Assembly: GCA_964058805.1 (NCBI GenBank)
Contig: CAXKVV010002144.1
Span: 930,001 to 994,000, forward strand
Length of the DNA stretch: 64,000 nucleotides
Direction of reading: 5' to 3'
DNA from: Schoenoplectus triqueter
Taxonomy: Eukaryota; Streptophyta; Magnoliopsida; Poales; Cyperaceae
The notes beneath the pieces were generated by a model, which had not been told where the DNA came from, ran no database searches, and worked only from the letters and a program-made list of their open reading frames with translations. Positions 25,201 to 37,492 of this stretch are shown here, one piece after another (within the stretch, counting starts at the first letter, position 1; each line of letters starts with the position of its first letter). The position numbers and the translations under genes are program-made.

Positions 25201-26458
25201 TCCGCGACTCGTTTTCGGCGGTACCGAGGGCGTCGGGTCCCGTGTTCATGTTTTGCGCTCCGCGACTCGTTTTCGGCGGTACCGAGGGCGTCGGGTGCCG
25301 TGTTCATGTTTTGCGCTCCGCGACTCGTTTTCGGCGGTACCGATGGCGTCGGGACCCGTTTTCATGTTTTGCGCTCTCTGACTCGTTTTCGGCGGTACCG
25401 ATGGCGTCGGGTCCCGTTTTCATGTTTTGTGCTCTCGGACTCGTTTTTGGCGGTACCGATGGCGTCGGGTCCCGTTTTCATGTTTTGCGCGCCCAAACTC
25501 GGTTTCGGCGGTACCGAGTGCGTCGGGTCCCGTTTTCATGTTTTGCACTCCCGGACTCGTTTTCGGCGGTACCGAGGTCGTCGGGTCCCGTTTTCATGTT
25601 TTGCGCTCCCCAATTCATTTTCGGTGGTACCGATGGAATCGCGACCCGTTTTCATCTTTTGCGCTCTCGGACTCGTTTTCGGCAGTACCGAGGGCGTCGG
25701 GACCCGTTATCATGTTTTGCGCTCCCGGACCCGGTTTCGGCGGTACCGAGGGCGTCGGGTCCCGTTTTCATGTTTTCCGCACCCCGACTCATTTTCGGTG
25801 GTACCGATGGCGTCGAGACCCGTTTTCATGTTTTGCGCTCTCGGACTCGTTTTCGGCGGTACCGAGGGCGTCGGGACCCGTTATCATGTTTTGCGCTCCC
25901 GGACCCGGTTTTGGCGGTACCGAGGGCGTCGGGTTCCATTTTCATGTTTTGCGCTCCCCGACTCATTTTCGGTTGTACCGATGGCGTCGAGACCCGTTTT
26001 CATGTTTTGCGCTCTCGGACTCGTTTTCGGCTGCGCCGAGGGCGTCGCGTCTCGTTTTCATATTTTGCGCGCCCGGACTCATTTTCGGAGGTACCGAGGG
26101 AGTCGTGTCCCGATTTCATGTTTTGCGCGCCCGGACCCGGTTTCGGCGGTACCGAGGGCGTCGGGTCCCGTTTTCATGTTTTGCGCTCCTCGACTCATTT
26201 TCGACGGTACCGATGGCGTCGGGACCCGTTTTCATGTTTTGCGCTCGTAGACTCGGTTTCGGCAGTACCGAGGGCGTCGGGTCCCGTTTTCATGTTTTGC
26301 GCGCCCGAACTCGGTTTCGGCGGTACCGAGGGCGTCGGGTCCCGTTTTCATGTTTTGCGCCCCCGGACTCGTTTTCGTCGGTACCGATGGCGTCGGGTCC
26401 CGTGTTCATGTTTTGCGCTCCGCGACTCGTTTTCGGCGGTACCGAGGGCGTCAGGACC

Positions 26459-26465
26459 CGTTTTC
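26459..26465 (+). other. 27-bp monomer deletion junction
   Basis: CCCGTTTTCGGTGG joins the two CGTTTTC copies of a monomer and leaves 31 bp. It explains why the local CTCGTAG spacing is 611 rather than 638 bp. Confidence 0.85.
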
Positions 26466-26538
26466 GGTGGTACCGATGGCGTCGGGTCCCGTTTTCATGT
26501 TTTGCGCTCTCGGACCCGTTTTCGGCGATACCGAGGGC

Positions 26539-27582
26539 GTCGGGTTCCATTTTCATGTTTTGCGCTCCCCGACTCATTTTCGGCTGTACCGATGGCGTCG
26601 AGACCCGTTTTCATGTTTTGCGCTCTCGGACTCGTTTTCGGCTGCGCCGAGGGCGTCGCGTCTCGTTTTCATATTTTGCGCGCCCGGACTCATTTTCGGA
26701 GGTACCGAGGGAGTCGTGTCCCGTTTTCATGTTTTGCGCGCCCGGACCCGGTTTCGGCGGTACCGAGGGCGTCGGGTCCCGTTTTCATGTTTTGCGCTCC
26801 CCGACTCATTTTCGACGGTACCGATGGCGTCGGGACCCGTTTTCATGTTTTGTGCTCGTAGACTCGGTTTCGGCAGTACCAAGGGCGTCGGGTCCCGTTT
26901 TCATGTTTTGCGCGCCCGAACTCGGTTTCGGCGGTACCGAGGGCGTCGGGTCCCGTTTTCATGTTTTGCGCCCCCGGACTCGTTTTCGTCGGTACCGATG
27001 GCGTCGGGTCCCGTATTCATGTTTTGCGCTCCGCGACTCGTTTTCGGCGGTACCGAGGGCGTCGGGTTCCATTTTCATGTTTTGCGCTCCCCGACTCATT
27101 TTCGGCTGTACCGATGGCGTCGAGACCCGTTTTCATGTTTTGCGCTCTCGGACTCGTTTTCGGCTGCGCCGAGGGCGTCGCGTCTCGTTTTCATATTTTG
27201 CGCGCCCGGACTCATTTTCGGAGGTACCGAGGGAGTCGTGTCCCGTTTTCATGTTTTGCGCGCCCGGACCCGGTTTCGGCGGTACCGAGGGCGTCGGGTC
27301 CCGTTTTCATGTTTTGCGCTCCCCGACTCATTTTCGACGGTACCGATGGCGTCGGGACCCGTTTTCATGTTTTGTGCTCGTAGACTCGGTTTCGGCAGTA
27401 CCAAGGGCGTCGGGTCCCGTTTTCATGTTTTGCGCGCCCGAACTCGGTTTCGGCGGAACCGAGGGCGTCGGGTCCCGTTTTCATGTTTTGCGCCCCCGGA
27501 CTCGTTTTCGTCGGTACCGATGGCGTCGGGTCCCGTATTCATGTTTTGCGCTCCGCGACTCGTTTTCGGCGGTACCGAGGGC
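26539..27582. repeat. 9-monomer tandem duplication (2 x 522 bp)
   Basis: GTCGGGTTCCATTTTC at 26539 recurs at 27061, offset 522 = 9 x 58. Both units carry the CTGCGCCGAGGGCGTCGCG monomer, CATATTTTGCGC, GAGGGAGTCGTG, and the TGTGCTCGTAG marker with CCAAGGGCG. Differences are a few single bases, for example GGCGGAACCG near 27456. Confidence 0.85.
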
Positions 27583-29357
27583 GTCGGGACCCGTTTTCAT
27601 GTTTTACGCTCTCTGACTCGTTTTCGGCGGTACCGATGGCGTCGGGTCCCGTTTTCATGTTTTGCGCTCTCGGACTCGTTTTCGGAGGGACCGAGGGCGT
27701 CGGGTCCCGTTTTCATGTTTTGCGCGCCCGAACTCGGTTTCGGCGGTACCGAGGGCGTCGGGTCCCGTTTTCATGTTTTGCGCTCCCGGACTCGTTTTCG
27801 GCGGTACCGACGTCGTCGGGTCCCGTTTTCATGTTTCGCGCTCCCCGACTCATTTTCGGTGGTACCGATGGCGTCGAGACCTGTTTTCATGTTCTGCGCT
27901 CTCGGACTCATTTTCGGCGGTACCGAGGGCGTCGGGACCGGTTATCATGTTTTGCGCCCCCGGACCCGGTTTCGGCGGTACCGAGGGCGTCGGGTCCCGT
28001 TTTCATGTTATGCGCTCCCCGACTCATTTTCGGTGGTACCGATGGCGTCGAGACCCGTTTTCTTGTTTTGCGCTCTCGGACTCGTTTTCGACTGCGCCGA
28101 GGGCGTCGCGTCTCGTTTTCTTGTTTTGCGTGCCCAGACTCATTTTCGGCGGTACCGAGGGAGTCGTGTCCCGTTTTCATGTTTTGCGCTCCCGGACTCG
28201 TTTTCGGCGGTACCGAGGGCGTCGGGTCCCGTTTTCATGTTTTGCGCTCCCGGACTCGTTTTCGGCTGTACCGAGGGCGTCGGGTCCCGTTTTCATGTTT
28301 TGCGCTCCCCGACTCATTTGCGGCGGTACCGTTGGCGTCGAGACCCGCTTTCATGTTTTGAGCTCCCGGACTCGGTTTCGGCTGTACCGAGGGCGTCGGG
28401 TCCCGTTTTCATGTTTTGCGCGCACTAAATCGGTTTCGGCGGTACTGAGGGCGTCGGGTCTCGTTTTCATGTTTTGCGCTCCCGGACTCGTTTTCGACGG
28501 TACCGATGGCGTCGGGTCCCGTTTTCATGTTTTGCGCTCCCCGACTCGTTTGCGGCGGTACCGTTGGCGTCGGGACCCGTTTTCATGTTTTGCGCTCTCG
28601 GACTCGTTTTCGGCGGTACCGAGGGCGTCGGGATCCGTTATCATGTTTTAAGCCCCCGGACCCGGTTTCGGCGGTACCGATGGCGTCCGGACCCGTTTTC
28701 ATGTTTTGCGCGCCCGAACTCGGTTTCGGCGGTACCGATGGCGTCGGGTCCCGTTTTCTTGTTTTGCGCTCTCGGACTCGTTTTCGGCGGTACCGAGGTC
28801 GTCGGGTCCCGTTTTCATGTTTTGCGCTCCCCGACTCATTTTCGGTGGTACCGATGGCATCGAGAGCCGTTTTCATGTTTTGCGCTCTTGGACTCGTTTT
28901 CGGCGGTACCGAGGGCGTCGGGACCCGTTATCATGTTTTGCGCTCCCGGATCCGGTTTCGGCGGTACCGAGGGCGTCGGGTCCCGTTTTCATGTTTTGCG
29001 CTCCCCGACTCATTTTCGGTGGTACCGATGGCGTCGAGACCCGTTTTCATGTTTTGCTCTCTCGGACTCGTTTTTGGCGGTACCGAGGGCGTCGGGACCC
29101 GTTATCATGTTTTGCGCCCCCGGACCCGGTTTCGGCGGTACCGAGGGCGTCGGGTCCCGTTTTCATGTTATGCGCTCCCCGACTCATTTGCGGCGGTACC
29201 GTTGGCGTCGGGACCCGTTTTCATGTTTTGCGCTCTCGGACTCGTTTTCGGCTGTGCCGATGGCGTCGGGACCCGTTTTCATGTTTTGCGCTCCCGGACC
29301 CGGTTCCGGCGGTACCGAGGGCGTCGGGTTCCATTTTCATGTTTTGCGCTCCCCGAC

Positions 29358-29960
29358 TCATTTTCGGCGGTACCGATGGCGTCGAGACCCGTTTTCATGT
29401 TTTGCGCTCCGCGACTCGTTTTCGGCGGTACCGATGGCGTCGGGACCCGTTTTCATGTTTTGCTCTCGGACTCGTTTTCGGCTGCGCCGAGGTCGTCGCG
29501 TCTCGTTTTCATATTTTGCGCGCCCAGACTCATTTTCGGCGGTACCGAGGGAGTCGTGTCCCGTTTTCATGTTTTGCGCGCCCGGACCCGGTTTCGGCGG
29601 TACCGAGGGCGTCGGGTCCCGTTTTCATGTTTTGCGCTCCCCGACTCATTTTCGACGGTACCGATGGCGTCGGGACCCGTTTTCATGTTTTGCGCTCTCA
29701 GACTCGGTTTCGGCAGTACCGAGGGCGTCGGGTCCCGTTTTCATGTTTTGCGCGCCCGAACTCGGTTTCGGCGGTACCGAGGGCGTCGGGTCCCGTTTTC
29801 ATGTTTTGCGCCCCAGGACTCGTTTTCGTCGGTACCGACGGCGTCGGGTCCCGTGTTCATGTTTTGCGCTCCGCGACTCGTTTTCGGCGGTACCGATGGC
29901 GTCGGGACCCGTTTTCATGTTTTGCGCTCTCGGACTCGTTTTCGGCGGTACCGAGGGCGT
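29358..29960. repeat. 16-monomer-spaced duplication, copy 1
   Basis: This segment contains a 56-bp monomer (TTTTGCTCTCGG, lacking GC) at about 29460. It aligns with 30284-30886 at offset 926 = 16 x 58 minus 2. Here the marker monomer reads CTCTCAGACTCGG, where the partner has CTCGTAGACTCGG. Confidence 0.75.
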
Positions 29961-30283
29961 CGGGACCCGTTATCATGTTTTGCGCTCCCGGACCCGGTTT
30001 CGGCGGTACCGAGGGCGTCAGGTCCCATGTTTATGTTTTGCGCTCGGCAACTCATTTTCGGCGGTACCGAGGGCGTCGGGTCCCGTGTTCATGTTTTGCG
30101 CTCCGCGACTCATTTTCGGCGGTACCGATGGCGTCGGGACCCGTTTTCATGTTTTGCGCTCTCGGACTCGTTTTCGGCGGTGCCGATGGCGTCGGGACCC
30201 GTTTTCATGTTTTGCGCTCCCGGACCCGGTTCCGGCGGTACCGAGGGCGTCGGGTTCCGTTTTCATGTTTTGCGCTCCCCGAC

Positions 30284-30886
30284 TCATTTTCGGCGGTAAC
30301 GATGGCGTCGAGACCCGTTTTCATGTTTTGCGCTCCCGGACCCGGTTTCGGCGGTACCGAGGGCGTCGGGTCCCGTTTTCATGTTTTGCTCTCGGACTCG
30401 TTTTCGGCTGCGCCGAGGTCGTCGCGTCTCGTTTTCATATTTTGCGCGCCCGGACTCATTTTCGGCGGTACCGAGGGAGTCGTGTCCCGTTTTCATGTTT
30501 TGCGCGCCCGGACCCGGCTTCGGCGGTACCGAGGGCGTCGGGTCCCGTTTTCATGTTTTGCGCTCCCCGACTCATTTTCGACAGTGCCGATGGCGTCGAG
30601 ACCCGTTTTCATGTTTTGCGCTCGTAGACTCGGTTTCGGCAGTACCGAGGGCGTCGGGTCCCGTTTTCATGTTTTGCGCGCCCGAACTCGGTTTCGGAGG
30701 TACCGAGGGCGTCGGGTCCCGTTTTCATGTTTTGCGCCCCCAGACTCGTTTTCGTCGGTACCGACGACGTCGGGTCCCGTGTTCATGTTTTGCGCTCCGC
30801 GACTCGTTTTCGGCGGTACCGATGGCGTCGGGACCCGTTTTCATGTTTTGCGCTCTCGGACTCGTTTTCGGCGGTACCGAGGGAGT
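30284..30886. repeat. 16-monomer-spaced duplication, copy 2
   Basis: Partner of 29358-29960 with the same GC-lacking 56-bp monomer at about 30387. It leads directly into the 11-mer HOR. Confidence 0.75.
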
Positions 30887-31896
30887 CGTGTCCCGTTTTC
30901 ATGTTTTGCGCTCCCGGACTCGTTTTCGGCGGTACCGAGGGCGTCGGGTCCCGTTTTCATGTTTTGCGCTCCCCGACTCATTTTCGGCGGTACCGATGGC
31001 GTCGAGACCCGTTTTCATGTTTTGCGCTCTCGGAGTCGTTTTCGGCTTCGCCGAGGTCGTCGCGTCTCGTTTTCATATTTTGCGCGCCCGGACTCATTTT
31101 CGGCGGTACCGAGGGAGTCGTGTCCCGTTTTCATGTTTTGCGCGCCCGGACCCGGTTTCGGCGGTACCGAGGGCGTCGGCTCCCGTTTTCATGTTTTGCG
31201 CTCCCCGACTCATTTTCGACGGTACCGATGGCGTCGAGACCCGTTTTCATGTTTTGCGCTCGTAGACTCGGTTTCGGCAGTACCGAGGGCGTCGGGTCCC
31301 GTTTTCATGTTTTGCGCGCCCGAACTCGGTTTCGGCGGTACCGAGGGCGACGGGTCCCGTTTTCATGTTTTGCGCCCCCAGACTCGTTTTCGTCGGTACC
31401 GACGACGTCGGGTCCCGTGTTCATGTTTTGCGCTCCGCGACTCGTTTTCGGCGGTACCGATGGCGTCGGGACCCGTTTTCATGTTTTGCGCTCTCGGACT
31501 CGTTTTCGGCGGTACCGAGGGCGTCGGGACCCGTTATCATGTTTTGCGCTCCCGGACCCGGTTTCGGCGGTACCGAGGGCGTCGGGTTCCGTTTTCATGT
31601 TTTGCGCTCCCCGACTCATTTTCGGCGGTACCGATGGCATCGAGACCCGTTTTCATGTTTTGCGCTCTCGGACTCGTTTTCGGCTGCGCCGAGGTCGTCG
31701 CGTCTCGTTTTCATATTTTGCGCGCCCGGACTCATTTTCGGCGGTACCGAGGGAGTCGTGTCCCGTTTTCATGTTTTGCGCGCCCGGACCCGGTTTCGGC
31801 GGTACCGAGGGCGTCGGGTCCCGTTTTCATGTTTTGCGCTCCCCGACTCATTTTCGACGGAACCGATGGCGTCGGGACCCGTTTTCATGTTTTGCG
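30621..31896. repeat. 11-monomer HOR, left pair (2 x 638 bp)
   Basis: The CTCGTAGACTCGG marker at 30621, 31259 and 31897 defines two units of exactly 638 bp (11 x 58). Each unit in order is: marker; GAACTCGG; a GTCGG-variant with GTGTTCATG; CTCCGCG; CTCTCGG; CTCCCGG (GACTCG in unit 1, GACCCGG in unit 2); CTCCCCGACTCATT; a CGCCGAGGTCGTCGCG monomer; CATATT with GAGGGAGTCGTG; GACCCGG; and CTCCCCGACTCATTTTCGAC. The third lap passes into the 52-mer. Confidence 0.9.
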
Positions 31897-34491
31897 CTCG
31901 TAGACTCGGTTTCGGCAGTACCGAGGGCGTCGGGTCCCATTTTCATGTTTTGCGCGCCCGAACTCGGTTTCGGCGGTACCGAGGGCGTCGGGTCCCGTTT
32001 TCATGTTTTGCGCCTCCGGACTCGTTTTCGTCGAACGATGGCGTCGGGTCCCGTGTTCATGTTTTGCGCTCAGCGACTCGTTTTCGGCGGTACCGAGGGC
32101 GTTGGGACCCGTTTTCATGTTTTGCGCTCTCTGACTCGTTTTCGGCGGTACCGATGGCGTCGGGTCCCGTTTTCATGTTTTGCGCTCTCGGACTCGTTTT
32201 CGGCGGGACCGATGGCGTCGGGTCCCGTTTTCATGTTTTGCGCTCCCGAACTCGGTTTCGGCGGTACCGAGGGCGTCGGGTCCCGTTTTCATGTTTTGCG
32301 CTCCCGGACTCGTTTTCGGCGGTACCGAAGGCGTCGAGACCCGTTTTCATGTTTTGCGCTCTCGGACTCGTTTTCGGCGGTACCGAGGGCGTCGGGACCC
32401 GTTATCATGTTTTGCGCCCCCGGACCCGGTTTCGGCGGTACCGAGGGCGTCGGGTCCCGTTTTCATGTTATGCGCTCCCCGACTCATTTTCGGCGGTACC
32501 GATGGCGTCGAAACCCGTTTTCATGTTTTGCGCTCTCGGACTCGTTTTCCGCTGCGCCGAGGGCGTCGCGTCTCGTTTTCTGGTTTTGCGTGCCCGAACT
32601 CGATTTCGGCGGTACCGAGGGCGTCGGGTCCCGTTTTCATGTTTTGCGCCCCCGGACTCGTTTTCGTCGTACCTATGGTGTCGGGTCCCATGTTCATGTT
32701 TTGCGCTCCGCGACTCGTTTTCGGCGGTACCGAGGGCGTCGGGACCCGTTTTCATGTTTTGCGCTCTCTGACTCGTTTTCGGCGGTACCGATGGCGTTGG
32801 GACCCGTTTTCATGTTTTGCGCGCCCGAACTCGGTTTCGGCGGTACCGATGGCGTCGGGTCCCGTTTTCTTGTTTTGCGCTCTCGGACTCGTTTTCGGCG
32901 GTACCGAGGTCGTCGGGTCCCGTTTTCATGTTTTGCGCTCCCCGACTCATTTTCGGTGGTACCGATGGCATCGAGAGCCGTTTTCATGTTTTGCGCTCTT
33001 GGACTCATTTTCGGCGGTACCGAGGGCGTCGGGACCCGTTATCATGTTTTGCGCTCCCGGATCCGGTTTCGGCGGTACCGAGGGCGTCGGGTCCCGTTTT
33101 CATGTTTTGCGCTCCCCGACTCATTTTCGGTGGTACCGATGGCGTCGAGACCCGTTTTCATGTTTTGCGCACTCGGACTCGTTTTCGGCGGTACCGAGGG
33201 CGTCGGGACCCGTTATCATGTTTTGCGCTCCCGGACCCGGTTCCGGCGGTACCGAGGGCGTCGGGTTCCGTTTTCATGTTTTGCGCTCCCCGACTCATTT
33301 TCGGCGGTACCGATGGCGTCGAGACCCGTTTTCATGTTTTGCGCTCTCGGACTCATTTTCGGCTGCACCGAGGACGTCGCATCTCGTTTTCATATTTTGC
33401 GCGCCCGGACTCATTTTCGGCGGTACCGAGGGAGTCGTGTCCCGTTTTCATGTTTTGCGCGCCCGGACCCGGTTTCGGCGTCGGGTTCCGTTTTCATGTT
33501 TTGCGCTCCCCGACTCATTTTCGGCGGTATCAATGGTGTCGAGACCCGTTTTCATGTTTTGCGCTCTCAGACTCGTTTTCGGCTGCGCCGAGGGCGTCGC
33601 GTCTCGTTTTCATATTTTGCGCGCCCGGACTCATTTTCGGCGGTACCGAGGGAGTCGTGTCCCGTTTTCATGTTTTGCGCGCCCGGACCTGGTTTCGGCG
33701 GTACCGAGGGCGTCGGGTCCCGTTTTCATGTTTTGCGCTCCCTGACTCATTTTCGACGGTTCCGATGGCGTCGCGACCCGTTTTCATTTTTTGCGCTCGT
33801 AGACTCGGTTTCGGCATTACCGAGGGCGTCGGGTCCTGTTTTCATGTTTTGCGCGCCCGAACTCGGTTTCGGCGGTACCGAGGGCGTCGGGTCCCGTTTT
33901 CATGTTTTGCGCCCCTGGACTCGTTTTCGTCGGTACCGATGGCGTCGGGTCCCGTGTTCATGTTTTGCGCTCCGCGACTCGTTTTCGGCAATACCGAGGG
34001 CGTCGGGTCCCGTGTTCATGTTTTGCGCTCCGCGACTCGTTTTCGGCGGTACCGATGGCGTCGGGACCCGTTTTCATGTTTTACGCTCTCTGACTCGTTT
34101 TCGGCGGTACCGATGGCGTCGGGTCCCGTTATCATGTTTTGCGCTCTCGGACTCGTTTTCGGCGGTACCGATGGCGTCGGGTCCCGTTTTCATGTTTTGC
34201 GCGCCCGAACTCGGTTTCGGCGGTACCGAGTGCGTCCGGTCCCGTTTTCATGTTTTGCGCTCCCCGACTCATTTTCGGTGGTACCGATGGCAACGCGACC
34301 CGTTTTCATCTTTTGCGCTCTCGGACTCGTTTTCGGCGGTACCGAGGGCGTCGGGACCCGTTATCATGTTTTGCGCTCCCGGACCCGGTTTCGGCGGTAC
34401 CGAGGGCGTCGGGTCCCGTTTTCATGTTTTGCGCTCCCCGACTCATTTTCGGTGGTACCGATGGCGTCGAGACCCGTTTTCATGTTTTGCG
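31491..34491. repeat. 52-monomer HOR, unit 1 (3,001 bp)
   Basis: The unit repeats at offset exactly 3,001 bp. That equals 52 x 58 = 3,016 minus 15, and all 15 bases are found inside the unit. GTCGAACGATGG near 32029 lacks 2, CGTCGTACCTATGG near 32670 lacks 1, and GGTTTCGGCGTCGGG at about 33471 lacks 12. Its first part is an 11-mer lap, so the longer HOR grew from the shorter one. Unit phase is arbitrary; I placed the start where identity to the next unit begins on the left. Confidence 0.92.
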
Positions 34492-37400
34492 CTCTCGGAC
34501 TCGTTTTCGGCGGTACCGAGGGCGTCGGGACCCGTTATCATGTTTTGCGCTCCCGGACCCGGTTTCGGCGGTACCGAGGGCGTCGGGTTCCGTTTTCATG
34601 TTTTGCGCTCCCCGACTCATTTTCGGCGGTACCGATGGCGTCGAGACCCGTTTTCATGTTTTGCGCTCTCGGACTCGTTTTCGGCTGCGCCGAGATCGTC
34701 GCGTCTCGTTTTCATATTTTGCGCGCCCGGACTCATTTTCGGCGGTACCGAGGGAGTCGTGTCCCGTTTTCATGTTTTGCGCGCCCGGACCCGGTTTCGG
34801 CGGTACCGAGGGCGTCGGGTCCCGTTTTCATGTTTTGCGCTCCCCGACTCATTTTCGACGGAACCGATGGCGTCGGGACCCGTTTTCATGTTTTGCGCTC
34901 GTAGACTCGGTTTCGGCAGTACCGAGGGCGTCGGGTCCCGTTTTCATGTTTTGCGCGCCCGAACTCGGTTTCGGCGGTACCGAGGCTGTCGGGTCCCGTA
35001 TTCATGTTTTGCGCCTCCGGACTCGTTTTCGTCGAACGATGGCGTCGGGTCCCGTGTTCATGTTTTGCGCTCAGCGACTCGTTTTCGGCGGTACCGAGGG
35101 CGTTGGGACCCGTTTTCATGTTTTGCGCTCTCTGACTCGTTTTCGGCGGTACCGATGGCGTCGGGTCCCGTTTTCATGTTTTGCGCTCTCGGACTCGTTT
35201 TCGGCGGGACCGATGGCGTCGGGTCCCGTTTTCATGTTTTGCGCTCCCGAACTCGGTTTCGGCGGTACCGAGGGCGTCGGGTCCCGTTTTCATGTTTTGC
35301 GCTCCCGGACTCGTTTTCGGCGGTACCGATGGCGTCGAGACCCGTTTTCATGTTTTGCGCTCTCGGACTCGTTTTCGGCGGTACCGAGGGCGTCGGGACC
35401 CGTTATCATGTTTTGCGCCCCCGGACCCGGTTTCGGCGGTACCGAGGGCGTCGGGTCCCGTTTTCATGTTATGCGCTCCCCGACTCATTTTCGGCGGTAC
35501 CGATGGCGTCGAGACCCGTTTTCATGTTTTGCGCTCTCGGACTCGTTTTCCGTTGCGCCGAGGGCGTCGCGTCTCGTTTTCTTGTTTTGCGTGCCCGAAC
35601 TCGATTTCGGCAGTACCGAGGGCGTCGGGTCCCGTTTTCATGTTTTGCGCCCCCGGACTCGTTTTCGTCGTACCTATGGTGTCGGGTCCCATGTTCATGT
35701 TTTGCGCTCCGCGACTCGTTTTCGGCGGTACCGAGGGCGTCGGGACCCGTTTTCATGTTTTGCGCTCTCTGACTCGTTTTCGGCGGTACCGATGGCGTCG
35801 GGACCCGTTTTCATGTTTTGCGCGCCCGAACTCGGTTTCGGCGGTACCGATGGCGTCGGGTCCCATTTTCTTGTTTTGCGCTCTCGGACTCGTTTTCGGC
35901 GGTACCGAGGTCGTCGGGTCCCGTTTTCATGTTTTGCGCTCCCCGACTCATTTTCGGTGGTACCGATGGCATCGAGAGCCGTTTTCATGTTTTGCGCTCT
36001 TGGACTCGTTTTCGGCGGTACCGAGGGCGTCGGGACCCGTTATCATGTTTTGCGCTCCCGGATCCGGTTTCGGCGGTACCGAGGGCGTCGGGTCCCGTTT
36101 TCATGTTTTGCGCTCCCCGACTCATTTTCGGTGGTACCGATGGCGTCGAGACCCGTTTTCATGTTTTGCGCACTCGGAATCGTTTTCGGCGGTACCGAGG
36201 GCGTCGGGACCCGTTATCATGTTTTGCGCTCCCGGACCCGGTTCCGGCGGTACCGAGGGCGTCGGGTTCCGTTTTCATGTTTTGCGCTCCCCGACTCATT
36301 TTCGGCGGTACCGATGGCGTCGAGACCCGTTTTCATGTTTTGCGCTCTCGGACTCATTTTCGGCTGCACCGAGGACGTCGCATCTCGTTTTCATATTTTG
36401 CGCGCCCGGACTCATTTTCGGCGGTACCGAGGGAGTCGTGTCCCGTTTTCATGTTTTGCGCGCCCGGACCCGGTTTCGGCGTCGGGTTCCGTTTTCATGT
36501 TTTGCGATCCCCGACTCATTTTCGGCGGTATCAATGGTGTCGAGACCCGTTTTCATGTTTTGCGCTCTCGGACTCGTTTTCGGCTGCGCCGAGGGCGTCG
36601 CGTCTCGTTTTCATATTTTGCGCGCCCGGACTCATTTTCGTCGGTACCGAGGGAGTCGTGTCCCGTTTTCATGTTTTGCGCGCCCGGACCTGGTTTCGGC
36701 GGTACCGAGGGCGTCGGGTCCCGTTTTCATGTTTTGCGCTCCCTGACTCATTTTCGACGGTTCCGATGGCGTCGCGACCCGTTTTCATTTTTTGCGCTCG
36801 TAGACTCGGTTTCGGCATTACCGAGGGCGTCGGGTCCTGTTTTCATGTTTTGCGCGCCCGAACTCGGTTTCGGCGGTACCGAGGGCGTCGGGTCCCGTTT
36901 TCATGTTTTGCGCCCCTGGACTCGTTTTCGTCGGTACCGATGGCGTCGGGTCCCGTGTTCATGTTTTGCGCTCCGCGACTCGTTTTCGGCAATACCGAGG
37001 GCATCGGGTCCCGTGTTCATGTTTTGCGCTCCGCGACTCGTTTTCGGCGGTACCGATGGCGTCGGGACCCGTTTTCATGTTTTACGCTCTCTGACTCGTT
37101 TTCGGCGGTACCGATGGCGTCGGGTCCCGTTATCATGTTTTGCGCTCTCGGACTCGTTTTCGGCGGTACCGATGGCGTCGGGTCCCGTTTTCATGTTTTG
37201 CGCGCCCGAACTCGGTTTCGGCGGTACCGAGTGCGTCCGGTCCCGTTTTCATGTTTTGCGCTCCCCGACTCATTTTCGGTGGTACCGATGGCAACGCGAC
37301 CCGTTTTCATCTTTTGCGCTCTCGGACTCGTTTTCGGCGGTACCGAGGGCGTCGGGACCCGTTATCATGTTTTGCGCTCCCGGACCCGGTTTCGGCGGTA

Positions 37401-37492
37401 CCGAGGGCGTCGGGTCCCGTTTTCATGTTTTGCGCTCCCCGACTCATTTTCGGTGGTACCGATGGCGTCGAGACCCGTTTTCATGTTTTGCG
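34492..37492. repeat. 52-monomer HOR, unit 2 (3,001 bp)
   Basis: Near-identical to unit 1, with the same three length variants 3,001 bp on (35030, 35671 and 36478). Sporadic substitutions include GCGATCCCCGAC near 36506 and GAGGGCATCGGG near 37000. The low divergence suggests recent duplication or ongoing homogenisation. Confidence 0.92.

Larger units (their letters stand above)
22541..30620. repeat. Mosaic A block with recurring CTCGTAGACTCGG marker monomers
   Basis: The marker CTCGTAGACTCGG ends its TAG at 22539 (just left of this block), 23640, 24800, 26250, 26861, 27383 and 30627. The spacings are 1,101, 1,160 (20 x 58), 1,450 (25 x 58), 611, 522 (9 x 58) and 3,244 bp. It is usually preceded by CTCCCCGACTCATTTTCGAC and followed by GCGCCCGAACTCGG and GCCCCCGGACTCGTTTTCGT monomers. 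That is the order later fixed in the 11-mer HOR. The 611-bp interval is 638 minus a 27-bp deletion at 26459. This block looks like an unhomogenised relative of the 11-mer. Confidence 0.88.
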